Source of the DNA: Giesbergeria sp. | GTDB lineage: Bacteria > Pseudomonadota > Gammaproteobacteria > Burkholderiales > Burkholderiaceae_C | Reading direction: 5' to 3' | Length of the DNA: 64,000 bases | Assembly (NCBI RefSeq): GCF_028686475.1 | Contig: NZ_JAQUCA010000011.1 | Span: forward strand, 20,355 to 84,354 | Shown here: positions 25,255 through 33,744 of the stretch, piece after piece | How positions within the stretch are numbered: position 1 is the first letter of the stretch | Layout of the letters: every line of letters begins with the position of its first letter | Notes under the pieces: model-generated | Seen by the model: only the letters and a program-made list of their open reading frames with translations | Told to the model about the DNA's origin: nothing | Databases searched by the model: none | Translations under genes and position numbers: made by a program

Positions 25255-25276
25255 GACCGGCCAAATTTGGCCGGTC
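25255..25276. repeat. Fifth copy of the CCGGCCAAATTTGGCCGG palindrome
   Basis: It is identical over 22 bp to the copies at 16698, 17741 and 17878, and stands just after the stop codon side of a small minus-strand pseudogene, as the others stand after the rep-type gene. The distribution after minus-strand gene ends suggests a mobile terminator-like or protein-binding repeat. Confidence 0.7.
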
Positions 25277-25282
25277 GTTATC

Positions 25283-25484
25283 TCATGCTTGGGTCAGAAC
25301 TTGGTGCGCTTTCGTTGCTGCCGCCTCGATTTCATCAACCAACGGGCCACCCAAGTCCGCCGCTTTCGCCATGCTGAGCAGCGGTTGCACCATGCTCGTG
25401 AGGTTGCAAATCAAGTGCCACTGCTCCACCAAGGCTTTTGCCGCTTGGTCGATGGTGTTATTTTGCGCCCAAATTTCGGGTCAT
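25283..25484 (-). pseudogene. Small plasmid gene broken by one-base insertion
   Basis: If one C is removed from the CCC at the fifth to seventh bases of the gene, the minus strand reads MTEIWAQNNTIDQAAKALVE and continues for 66 residues to a stop at 25283. As it stands the ATG frame stops after eight codons. Its ATG overlaps the stop (ATGA) of a possible small gene upstream. Family unknown. Confidence 0.5.
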
Positions 25485-25608
25485 CCTACCAGCACCAGAT
25501 GCTGCCCATCGCCGTGGACTTGGAAGTCCTTTGCTTGCAAAAAGCGCCTGCTTAACCTGTAACCGATTCCTCTTGGCTCGCTGAGAGTGGGCTTTTTCGT
25601 CCGGCACA
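25481..25608 (-). CDS. Possible 42-residue protein
   Basis: A TTG at 25608 with AAGAGG six bases upstream opens a frame ending DFQVHGDGQHLVLVG, whose TGA overlaps the ATG of the broken gene that follows. The coupling suggests a real two-gene unit of unknown function; the unusual start and short length keep the confidence low. Confidence 0.3.
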
Positions 25609-25868
25609 ACTTGCCTCTTGGATGTGTGCATTTTCTGTGTAGCGAATCGAAAGCTCATGCAAATCAGCCTTCTTTCATTCTGAATTTTTCAAATAGAACA
25701 ATAAAAATTGTGTTCAGTGCTGCACAGAAGCTAACTGCACAGAAGCTAACTGCACAAGCAACTAATTTCTGTTTGTGGTTAGCCTGAGCTATGCACTGCT
25801 TGGTGATGTGTTTCTAATGTAAAAGTTGGGAATACGTCAATTTATGAGCTAAATTTCTTTGTGTCCTC

Positions 25869-27776
25869 ATGGTAGGTATTACTACTTCCCAGTCAAAAAA
25901 TTGTAAAAATGAAATGCAAGTTCCAGAATTAAATAAACCTCTATCTCTATCCAACCTTCATCAGAATCTTCCATCGGCTGCGCGCACTCATGTCCAAGTC
26001 AGTAAAGACAAACGCATACCCGCTGAAAACGAGCGTCCCACTTACCGAATTTTTGAAGACTGGCATAGTGAGGATGGGCAAAAGTTTCGTCCCGGTGTTT
26101 GGCTTTTCGATATGAAGTCTGTGGGCCGTGGTCAAAATACTACTCCAGTCCCCACCCAGCAGTGGATATGCAGCCCTTTGTATGTCGAAGCGGTTACTGC
26201 TGATGCACACGATGGCAACTATGGCCGTATGTTGCGCTTTAAAAACACACGTGGTAATTGGCATGAATGGGCCATGCCCATGCACATGCTGGCTAGCGAT
26301 GGTTCTGACTTGCGCGCCGTTCTGTACAGCATGGGGGTGGAGCTGTCCCCGAAGGGACGGGACGCACTGACAATGTATCTGCAAACCCAACATCCTGAAA
26401 AGAACCTGCTTTGTGTTGGCCAAACAGGGTGGGTAGATAAAAATTTCCGAGCTTTCGTCTTGCCCGATGGCACTATCGGCCCGGATAGTGCTGGTGTGGT
26501 GTACCAAAGCGAATTCAAGGCCGATAGCGAATTTGGCACCGCTGGCACCTTAGAGGGCTGGCAGTCTGGGATTGCAGCAATGGCCGTGGGTAATCCCATG
26601 CTGGTGCTGTCGCTTTGCGCTGCTTTTGCAGGCCCGGTGCTGGTGAAGGTAAACGCTGAAAGTGGGGGGCCACACTTGATAGGCGCATCCTCTACCGGCA
26701 AAAGTAGCCTAATGATTGGTGCTGTCAGTGTATGGGGAAGTCCGGCCTATAAACGTGGATGGCTCACTACCAGCAACGGGCTAGAGGCAGTGGCAGCTGC
26801 ATTTAATGACTGCCTATTGGCCTTGGATGAAATCAGCGAAGCCGACCCTAAGGACGTGGGGGCAACGGTTTACATGCTTGGCAACGGGCAAGGCAAGCAG
26901 CGTGCAGATAGAGCAGGGGGGGTTCGCAAGGTGGCCCGCTGGCGCGTGTCGGTGCTGTCCAATGGTGAACGCTCAATTGCTACCAGCATGGCCGAAGGTG
27001 GCTACCGTATCAAGGCTGGGCAAGAGGTACGGATTTTTGACGTGCCATGTGGGGACAGGGCGCATGGCGTATGGGATAAATTGCACCACCACCCCGATGG
27101 CTGTGCCTTGTCCGACAGCATCAAGAACGAGGCCAAGGCCCATTATGGGCACGCTGGTAGGGCATTTGTAGCCAATCTGGCAGCCGAAAAGGCAGATTTG
27201 GTCGAACTGTTGGCAACCATACGTGCTAGGTCTGAATTCAGCACCAACGGGGAGGGGCAAGAACAGCGTGTTGCAAGCCGGTTCGCAGTGCTGGCAATGG
27301 CTGGTGAACTGGCCACCCTCTACGGCATAACAGGATGGCCCGAAGGTGAAGCCATACGCGCTGCTGGTACTGGCTTTGCAGCATGGCGCAATGCACGCGA
27401 CAGCAAGGGTAGGAACTCAGAACAAAGCCAAGTTGTGCAAGCCATGACCGACTTTATCGACAAGCATGGCGACAGCCGGTTTAGCGATGCGGATACATTG
27501 CCAGACCCAGCTCGCCCCCTGCTGATACGTGACCGGGCTGGCTACTGGCGCAACGGCGATAAGGGTCGGGTTTACCTGTTCAACAGTGTAGGAATGCGCG
27601 AAGCGTTAACGGGCCTTGATTTTGGCCTCGCCATCGCCCACCTACAGAAAGTGGGCATGATGCCACCGCCTGGCAATGACGGGAGAAGCTCTAAGAGTCT
27701 GACCATTCAAGGCCATAAAAACCGCGTGTATGAAGTCTATCCCTGCTCTGCTATTGATGATGAGGGAGGGGTATGA
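25869..27776 (+). CDS. DUF927 domain ATPase/helicase
   Basis: The 635-residue protein has an N-terminal region (about 55-215) of strands ending in PLYVEAVTADAHDGNYGRML and SMGVELSPKGRDALTMYLQ, followed by an ATPase core with Walker A HLIGASSTGKSS near 270-281, Walker B LLALDEISEADP near 315, and SVLSNGERSIAT near 360. These are the markers of the DUF927 family of superfamily 3-like helicases that accompany primases on plasmids and integrative elements. Probable role: unwinding for replication of the element. It overlaps the next gene by an ATGA junction. The preceding region is AT-rich and no Shine-Dalgarno is clear. No primase domain is fused to it. Confidence 0.8.
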   Translation: MVGITTSQSKNCKNEMQVPELNKPLSLSNLHQNLPSAARTHVQVSKDKRIPAENERPTYRIFEDWHSEDGQKFRPGVWLFDMKSVGRGQNTTPVPTQQWICSPLYVEAVTADAHDGNYGRMLRFKNTRGNWHEWAMPMHMLASDGSDLRAVLYSMGVELSPKGRDALTMYLQTQHPEKNLLCVGQTGWVDKNFRAFVLPDGTIGPDSAGVVYQSEFKADSEFGTAGTLEGWQSGIAAMAVGNPMLVLSLCAAFAGPVLVKVNAESGGPHLIGASSTGKSSLMIGAVSVWGSPAYKRGWLTTSNGLEAVAAAFNDCLLALDEISEADPKDVGATVYMLGNGQGKQRADRAGGVRKVARWRVSVLSNGERSIATSMAEGGYRIKAGQEVRIFDVPCGDRAHGVWDKLHHHPDGCALSDSIKNEAKAHYGHAGRAFVANLAAEKADLVELLATIRARSEFSTNGEGQEQRVASRFAVLAMAGELATLYGITGWPEGEAIRAAGTGFAAWRNARDSKGRNSEQSQVVQAMTDFIDKHGDSRFSDADTLPDPARPLLIRDRAGYWRNGDKGRVYLFNSVGMREALTGLDFGLAIAHLQKVGMMPPPGNDGRSSKSLTIQGHKNRVYEVYPCSAIDDEGGV

Positions 27777-28351
27777 CGGTTGAAAGCCTTATCGAGCGCC
27801 TGAAAGTGGCTCCCAGAACACCGCAGAATCCGGAAAAAAGCCTCAGTGTTCCTGCGCAAAATACCCCAGTTTCATTGGGAGAAAGCATTCCCAGAACATC
27901 CAGAACCCCCAGAACACCGGAAAAAGTAGAAGGGCAAAGAAAAAGCACAGAACTGGCCCATACTGCTGCACCGGTTTTACCGGAATCTGACTCCGGATTG
28001 TTGGCGATAGCCATGCAGCTTTGCGACACAACCAACGCCAGTGACAAGGCCCGCGCAGACTGGCGCGCAGATATTGCAGCCACACCCGTAGAGCTACGTG
28101 GCGAACTTGCAGCCTACCTGCAAAGTCTTTTGCCAAAGACCAAAACCCCAGCAATGGCAATGGCCCCAGAACGGGCCACCAAGCCATTGCCAAAGTTTGA
28201 CCAAGCACAGGCATGGCGGGAGGCCGATAGAGCTTTTCAAACCCATTACTGGCAGTGCTCCCAGTGCATAGCGGGTGGGCGTAGCCGTGGCCCACTGTGC
28301 TCGATAGGTGAACTATTGAAGCAAGCAACAGACAAGGCTTTTACCGACTAG
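27773..28351 (+). CDS. Hypothetical protein translationally coupled to the DUF927 helicase
   Basis: The ATG overlaps the stop of the helicase gene (ATGA). The 192-residue product has a low-complexity N-terminus with RTPxxPEK repeats (about 14-60), a helical middle (LRGELAAYLQSLL), and a C-terminal segment YWQCSQCIAGGRSRGPLCSI whose three cysteines could form a small metal site. The RTP repeats are encoded by DNA containing AGAACACC, the same octamer that is clustered downstream of the gene. No family is recognised; a replication accessory role is inferred from position only. Confidence 0.6.
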   Translation: MTVESLIERLKVAPRTPQNPEKSLSVPAQNTPVSLGESIPRTSRTPRTPEKVEGQRKSTELAHTAAPVLPESDSGLLAIAMQLCDTTNASDKARADWRADIAATPVELRGELAAYLQSLLPKTKTPAMAMAPERATKPLPKFDQAQAWREADRAFQTHYWQCSQCIAGGRSRGPLCSIGELLKQATDKAFTD

Positions 28352-28465
28352 CACAAAGCTATCGAGCAAGACATCCGGCTATGTGTCGGGTTTGTTTTTG
28401 GCGCTATCTAGACCGGGCAAGCTATCGGTCTAAATTTGAGATTCTTGCGCGAGCTTGTATTTTTT

Positions 28466-28568
28466 TGTGTTCTTGGTGTTCTGGTGTTCTGTATCCTTAT
28501 CTACATAGGGAAAACGTCCAAAAAATTGCAGAACACCACCCCTGTTTTATGGTGTTCTGCGGTGTTCT
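28466..28568. repeat. Clustered GGTGTTCT / AGAACACC octamers
   Basis: TGTGTTCT at 28466-28473, GGTGTTCT at 28475-28482 and 28483-28490 lie in tandem; AGAACACC at 28530-28537 and GGTGTTCT at 28551-28558 form an inverted repeat (GCAGAACACCAC...GGTGTTCTGC), and another follows at 28561-28568. Further copies are in the upstream coding sequence (27815, 27911). The spacing suggests protein-binding iterons or an operator. Bases 28352-28604 hold no gene. Confidence 0.6.
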
Positions 28569-28579
28569 CGAGATGGTGG

Positions 28580-28640
28580 ATGCTTGGTTGACATCCTCTC
28601 CGGGCTAAACCCCGAAGATTCCTACTGCTAGACGACGATG
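28580..28640 (-). ncRNA. Right-end hairpin and likely omega-RNA 3' part of the TnpB element
   Basis: On the minus strand the last codons and stop of tnpB lie in GAATCTTCGGGGTTTAGCCC, which folds as a hairpin and continues GGAGAGGATGTCAACC. In related elements the omega RNA covers the end of tnpB and this hairpin, with the guide taken from the flanking DNA (here the bases below about 28590). Boundaries are approximate. Confidence 0.45.
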
Positions 28641-29705
28641 GCCCGCCGCAAGAATGTTCCGTGCCGCGTTCACATCGCGGTCGTGTTCCGCCCCGCAATC
28701 GCTGCAAGTCCATTCTCTTATTCCAAGTCCTGCCCTACCTTTCGGACTGCTGGCGGGAATACTCCCACAGCACGAGCAAGTCTGGGTTGAATACGCTTCG
28801 TTGACTTCCATAAAGACAATACCGGCCTGATGGCTCTTGGTTTCCAACATCGTCTTTAGTGATGACCAGCCCGCATCCAGCGCGCTCTTGGCCATCTTGG
28901 TTTTAACCAGCTTTGCGCTGGCCACGTCGCCCACGAAGATGGCGGCGTTTTCTCGCACCAGCGTTGTGCTGAACTGGTGCATATCGTCTTTGCGCTGGTT
29001 CCTGATTTTGGCGTGAATCGCCTTGACGCGCTTTTTCTTGTTGGCCCGCTGTGCTTTGGCCAAGGCCAGTTCATGCTGACGATACCAGCGCCCATGCAAT
29101 TGTTGCGTATTGGATGCCGTGGCGCAGTCTTTGAGGCCAAGGTCGATGCCTACGGCTGGGGCAGGCAGTCGGGGGCCGATAAATTCTGGCATCTCAATAG
29201 TGACATTGAAATACCAGCGGCCTCGACTGTCTTCGGTGAATGAACCACCGCGCAACTCATATTTGGATAGGCCGTAGCTGTCCCACAAGCTGAATTTTTG
29301 GCCTGCAAAGTGGATTTGTCCGGCTTTGTATTTGGCGTGCCCACCTTTGAAGGGTATCCAGCCCAATGAATACTTGGATGATTTTGGATTGGAGACACGC
29401 CAATTAAGCCGTGTTTTTTTGAACTGCCTGCGCCGCGTGGCGTACTCCACGCACACCAGTTGCACTGTGCCACTGCCTACTTTCACATCATCGCACTTGC
29501 TGTAGCCAGCGGTGCATTTTTGCAGGTCGTAGCCGGACAAAAATTTTGGCTTGCCGTGGAAAGGCCGCGCCGCTTTGGCCGACACCTCGTTGACGTGGTT
29601 CCAGACCTGATTGACCTTACGCGCCATCTGACGCAGCACTTTGGCGTGCTTGTCTTTGATACGCAGTTGGAGGGTTTTGGTGCTGGTACTCACAGTAAAT
29701 ATCAT
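28605..29705 (-). CDS. tnpB: TnpB RNA-guided nuclease, IS200/IS605 family
   Basis: The 366-residue protein has the TnpB plan: a basic N-terminal domain, RuvC-I motif VGIDLGLKDCA (Asp188), a zinc ribbon CSCCG...CSDCG (Cys312/313, 334, 337) and the final HDRDVNAARNIL (Asp342/344). The usual RuvC-II glutamate is absent: the position reads IFVGDVASAKLVKTKMAKSA, while a glutamate appears later in VFMEVNEAYSTQTCS. No TnpA gene is nearby, so this is a TnpB-only (IS1341-type) element. TnpB is an omega-RNA-guided DNA nuclease that keeps its element in place. The 3' end runs into a CGGGGTTTAGCCCGG hairpin, the expected right end and omega-RNA region. Confidence 0.9.
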   Translation of the reverse strand: MIFTVSTSTKTLQLRIKDKHAKVLRQMARKVNQVWNHVNEVSAKAARPFHGKPKFLSGYDLQKCTAGYSKCDDVKVGSGTVQLVCVEYATRRRQFKKTRLNWRVSNPKSSKYSLGWIPFKGGHAKYKAGQIHFAGQKFSLWDSYGLSKYELRGGSFTEDSRGRWYFNVTIEMPEFIGPRLPAPAVGIDLGLKDCATASNTQQLHGRWYRQHELALAKAQRANKKKRVKAIHAKIRNQRKDDMHQFSTTLVRENAAIFVGDVASAKLVKTKMAKSALDAGWSSLKTMLETKSHQAGIVFMEVNEAYSTQTCSCCGSIPASSPKGRAGLGIREWTCSDCGAEHDRDVNAARNILAAGHRRLAVGIFGV

Positions 29706-29993
29706 AGGCTACGCGATGCGAAAAACAACAGGCCGTACCGGCCTGTTCGCTCGAACCTCGGGCTGAACCCCGAGGCTTGCCGCGAAGATTCCGGTCATTG
29801 CCACTTTGGTATCCTGTTCTGGTGCCATCAGAGGCTGACGAAAAATTTTCGTTTTAAAGCTACAGGTAAGCTCCGATAGATTAGTCTGTCGGCGCTTGCC
29901 TGATTGCCGCGCTGCCGCAGAAATTTTGCCTTAGGTACAAACGGCAAGCTTGCATCTGGGGCCATAAATCTATTTTTGAAACGGAGCCGCTTT
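29706..29993. other. Left flank of the TnpB element and leader of the next gene
   Basis: A CCTCGGG...CCCGAGG hairpin at 29756-29775 within the repeat shared with 13513-13549 marks an IS605-type end, and GGCCGTACCGGCC at about 29730 is another palindrome. The region ends in a good ribosome site (GGAGCC) for the ATG at 29994. No gene lies in it. Confidence 0.5.
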
Positions 29994-30767
29994 ATGCCAG
30001 ACCACATAACCACCCCAGATGCGCGCACATTGCAAACAGCCTGTCAGAGCATCGCACAATCGGTAGCTTCCTCGATTGTGGATGCACTGACAGAGCCACT
30101 GCGTCAACAAATCGCAGCAAAAATCAACGCGATGATTGCTGAAGCAACCAAAGACGTGCACAGCAAAATTGCCGCTGCTTTGGCGCAGATTCAGCCTATC
30201 CAGATTCCGATTAACTTATTGGCGCAGCCGATGGTGCAGCCTTTTTCTAGCACAGCACCGCCACCAAGCCCAGCCCCTGTGCCAGCCCCCCCTGAAGCGC
30301 AGGTGACACAGAAGACACCATCGCCATCTACCCCTGAGGCGGCGGCTGCAGAACCCGTAGCCGCCCCCAGACCCGTGGACATCCAAGACCCACAAGACAC
30401 CAGTGATACTGTACTGACCAGAGACCCCCGGCGCACACCAAAAAAAGGTGAAAAAACTTTTACCGCCACCATCGTAGGCTTGATGCCAGGGCAAGCGCAT
30501 ATGATTAAAAACGATTTTAAATTTGCCAAACTGGCATTTGTGACTGCCAACGCACGCAACAGCACCCAGCTGGTAGCCTTGTCAAAAAGCAACAACCCCG
30601 TCCTTTTCATGACGGACTTTATTCGCCATGCGTCGGTAGAAAGTGTGCGTGCAGTCCACGGCAATTGGGTTTATGTCAGCGGCGGCATGAGCTCTTTGCG
30701 TGAAAAACTGCGCGAACTGTATACCCAACACCAAAGCAACGCCAGCCCTCTGGGTGCCAGCGCCTAA
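29994..30767 (+). CDS. Hypothetical protein with coiled N-terminus and C-terminal domain
   Basis: The start at 29994 has GGAGCC upstream; the open frame reaches back to 29904 without support. The 257-residue protein has a helical N-terminus (about 1-65), a long Pro/Ala-rich linker (about 75-140) and a compact C-terminal domain beginning TFTATIVGLMPGQAHMIKND and ending GNWVYVSGGMSSLREKLREL. I do not recognise it. It ends 28 bases before the SNF2 helicase start, so the two may be co-transcribed, but its style fits the plasmid backbone more than a defence gene. Confidence 0.6.
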   Translation: MPDHITTPDARTLQTACQSIAQSVASSIVDALTEPLRQQIAAKINAMIAEATKDVHSKIAAALAQIQPIQIPINLLAQPMVQPFSSTAPPPSPAPVPAPPEAQVTQKTPSPSTPEAAAAEPVAAPRPVDIQDPQDTSDTVLTRDPRRTPKKGEKTFTATIVGLMPGQAHMIKNDFKFAKLAFVTANARNSTQLVALSKSNNPVLFMTDFIRHASVESVRAVHGNWVYVSGGMSSLREKLRELYTQHQSNASPLGASA

Positions 30768-30795
30768 AGGCACACAACACCAACCATACCGCCAC

Positions 30796-33741
30796 ATGCT
30801 CACATTTGCCCCCGGCGCACGCGCCGTTATCCGAGACGAAGAGTGGCTGATTCGCCGCGTGGACCCCGCTACCGATGGTGGCCATTTGCTCACCTGTGAT
30901 GGTATTTCTGACTTGGTACGTGGCCAGAATGCGCTGTTTTTGACCGCGCTAGAAGACACCATCGAAGTCCTCGACCCCAGCAAAACCGAGTTGGTGCCCG
31001 ATGTCAGCCCCACCTACAACGCCTCCATCCTCTACCTAGAAAGCCTGCGCCGGCGCAGCGTGCCCAACGACGACAAGGTGCATCTTGGGCACCGGGGCGT
31101 GATGAATGTGGTGCCCTACCAGCTCGACCCGGCCTTGCAAGCCTTACGACAGCCACGTTCGCGCATCCTGATTGCCGATGCCGTGGGCTTGGGTAAAACG
31201 CTAGAAGCGGGCATTCTGGCCACCGAACTTATCCAGCGTGGGCGCGGCAAGCGCATCTTGGTAGTCACGCAAAAAGCCATGCTTACCCAGTTCCAAAAAG
31301 AATGGTGGAGCCGTTTTTCTATCCCCCTCACGCGCTTGGATTCACTCGGCCTCGGACGGGTACGCAATCGCATTCCGGCCAACCACAACCCCTTCAATTA
31401 TTTTGACCGCAGCATCATTTCGATGGATACGCTCAAAAATAATTTGGAGTACCGCAACTACCTAGAAAACGCTTGGTGGGACATCATTGTGATTGATGAG
31501 TGCCACAACGTGGCTGCCCGTGCCGGTGAATCAGGTTTATCGCGCCGCGCCCGTTTAGCCCGGCTGCTTTCCAACCGCTCAGATACCCTCATGCTGCTGT
31601 CGGCCACGCCGCACGATGGCTCAGCGCGCAGCTTTGCGTCGCTCATGAGCCTGCTTGACCCTACAGCCATTTCCGACCCCGACCACTACACGCCGGATGA
31701 TTTTCGCAGCAAGGGTTTGGTGATTCGGCGCTTCAAAAAAGACATCAAAGACCAGGTGACCAGCGACTTTCAAGAACGCGAAACCCTGTGCTTGCGCCAA
31801 GCCGCCAGTGCCCAAGAAGAGGCCGCTTACCGCGCTTTGCTGGAGGTATCGTTCACGCAAGGGGGCCAGCGCAAAGGCGGTCTATCCAGCCAGCTGCAAC
31901 GTGTAGGGATGCAAAAGGCACTGTTCTCCAGCCCTGCTGCGGCTTTGGAATCTACCCTGAAGCGCATCGAGCTGCTCACCGGCAAACACCGCCCCACACC
32001 CGCCGAAGCCCAAGAAGTCGAAGGCTTGCAAGAACTAGCCCACTGCCTGCGCGCCCTGACTGAGGATGCCACCGCCAGCGGTTTTAGCAAATACCAACGC
32101 CTGTTGCAGCAACTGACCTCAGCCGCTTTTGGCTGGCAAGTTCAAAATGCCCAAGACCGCTTGGTTATCTTCTCCGAGCGCATTGAAACCCTGCGCTGGC
32201 TAGAAAAACAACTCAGCCAAGACCTCAAGCTCAAGCCGAACCAAGTGGCCGTGCTGCACGGGCAAATGTCAGACACCGAGCAGCAAGAACTGGTCGACCG
32301 CTTTGGCCGCTTAGATGACCCCATCCGCGTGCTGCTGTGTTCTGACGTGGCCAGTGAGGGCCTGAACCTGCATTATTTCTGCCACCGGCTGGTGCATTTT
32401 GATTTGCCTTGGTCGCTCATGGTGTTCCAACAGCGCAATGGGCGTGTGGACCGCTACGGCCAAAAACACCAACCGCAAATCATTTACCTGTTCACCGAAA
32501 CCGTGAACGAAAAGATTCGCGGCGACCTGCGTATTCTGGAAATCCTGCAAGCCAAAGACGACCAAGCCTACCTCAACCTCGGCGACCCTTCGGCCTTCCT
32601 CAACGTGTTTGACCCAGAAAAAGAAGCCGAAAAAGTGGCCAACTTCATGGCCGAAGGCCTGCAACCGGAAGCCGTGCAAGCCCAGCTGGACCAAGCAGCC
32701 AGCGATGAGGAGCCCGACAACGAAGGCGATTGGATGATGCAGCTCTTTGGTGGGACTGACACCGATGATGCTCCTCAAGCGCCCACCACCGGCAGCAGTT
32801 TGGCGCAGATTGCAGAGCCCGCCTCCTTGTTTGCCAGCGATTACCACTACGCCAAAACCGCCCTCACCCAGCTCAACCAAGGGCAAACGCTGTGCCAATG
32901 GGCGGCACAAGACGAAGAAAAAATCATCGCCATCACCGCCCCCAAAGACCTGCAAGACCGCCTGCGCCAACTGCCACGCGAGGTGCAAGCCGCCAACGAC
33001 CACTACTCCCTGTGCGCCGACACCCAGCGCATGATGGCAGCCATCGAAACCGCCCGCCAAGCCCGCGCCGAAGAAGACACCTGGCCCCAACTGCATTACC
33101 TGTGGCCACAGCACCCCATCATGGAATGGGTGGGCGACCGGGTAGTCACGCATTTTGGCCGCCACAAAGCCCCGCTGCTGCAAAGCCATAAGCTGGCCCC
33201 AGAAGAACAAGCCTTTATCCTGATGAGCTTGGTGCCCAACCGCAAAGGCCAGCCCCTCTTGGTAGAGTGGCAAGTGGCCAGCCGCATCGGGCAGGGCAGC
33301 TTCGCCCTCGAACCCTTTGATGCCTTTGCCAGCCGTGCCGGCCTCAAAGCCGCTGGCCTGCCCAACCGGGGCCATACCGATGGCCTAAGCGCCCTGCAAG
33401 CGCACATGCAGCAAGCCTTGCCCCAGGCGGTAGAAACCATGCGCCAATTCATGCTGGAACAGCAGCAAACCTTTGCCGCCCAATTAACCGCACGCCTAGA
33501 AGGCACCTTGGCCGAGTTGCAACGCCTGCAAGGCAAGCAACTAGAGCAGCTCACGCTAGAGCTGGACAAGCAATTAGAAACCGTCAAACGCGGCCGCTTT
33601 GAGCAGCGCAGCCAGCAAATCAACCGCGTGTTTGATGACTACCGCCAGTGGGTACACGACACCCTGACCACCGAGCCACAGCCTTGGATTCAGGTGCTGG
33701 CCGCCGTTTGTCACCCTGCTGCCACCCCTGCCGGAGCCTAA
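30796..33741 (+). CDS. SNF2-type helicase, DrmD/HepA-like
   Basis: The ATG at 30796 (MLTFAPGARAVIRDEEW) is preferred to an upstream frame that overlaps the preceding gene. The 981-residue protein has the SF2/SNF2 motifs: ADAVGLGKTLEAG (I, near 126), IIVIDECHNVA (II, near 231), LLSATPHDG (III, near 268), LLCSDVASEGLNL (V, near 514) and QQRNGRVDRYGQ (VI, near 546), then a long helical C-terminal part. SNF2 proteins of this size with a methyltransferase next door are typical of DISARM class 1 (drmD-drmMI) and related systems, where they translocate on DNA during phage restriction. The next gene begins three bases after the stop, so they form an operon. High GC separates it from the AT-rich genes at 44-48 kb. 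Confidence 0.85.
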   Translation: MLTFAPGARAVIRDEEWLIRRVDPATDGGHLLTCDGISDLVRGQNALFLTALEDTIEVLDPSKTELVPDVSPTYNASILYLESLRRRSVPNDDKVHLGHRGVMNVVPYQLDPALQALRQPRSRILIADAVGLGKTLEAGILATELIQRGRGKRILVVTQKAMLTQFQKEWWSRFSIPLTRLDSLGLGRVRNRIPANHNPFNYFDRSIISMDTLKNNLEYRNYLENAWWDIIVIDECHNVAARAGESGLSRRARLARLLSNRSDTLMLLSATPHDGSARSFASLMSLLDPTAISDPDHYTPDDFRSKGLVIRRFKKDIKDQVTSDFQERETLCLRQAASAQEEAAYRALLEVSFTQGGQRKGGLSSQLQRVGMQKALFSSPAAALESTLKRIELLTGKHRPTPAEAQEVEGLQELAHCLRALTEDATASGFSKYQRLLQQLTSAAFGWQVQNAQDRLVIFSERIETLRWLEKQLSQDLKLKPNQVAVLHGQMSDTEQQELVDRFGRLDDPIRVLLCSDVASEGLNLHYFCHRLVHFDLPWSLMVFQQRNGRVDRYGQKHQPQIIYLFTETVNEKIRGDLRILEILQAKDDQAYLNLGDPSAFLNVFDPEKEAEKVANFMAEGLQPEAVQAQLDQAASDEEPDNEGDWMMQLFGGTDTDDAPQAPTTGSSLAQIAEPASLFASDYHYAKTALTQLNQGQTLCQWAAQDEEKIIAITAPKDLQDRLRQLPREVQAANDHYSLCADTQRMMAAIETARQARAEEDTWPQLHYLWPQHPIMEWVGDRVVTHFGRHKAPLLQSHKLAPEEQAFILMSLVPNRKGQPLLVEWQVASRIGQGSFALEPFDAFASRAGLKAAGLPNRGHTDGLSALQAHMQQALPQAVETMRQFMLEQQQTFAAQLTARLEGTLAELQRLQGKQLEQLTLELDKQLETVKRGRFEQRSQQINRVFDDYRQWVHDTLTTEPQPWIQVLAAVCHPAATPAGA

Positions 33742-33744
33742 GCC

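Noticed and set aside
28466..28568. Possible CRISPR array
   Set aside because: The GGTGTTCT repeats are only 8 bp with irregular spacing and there are no spacers or cas genes.
32311..33375. 354-codon minus-strand frame inside the SNF2 helicase gene
   Set aside because: A mirror frame of a high-GC gene; the plus-strand helicase motifs are complete.
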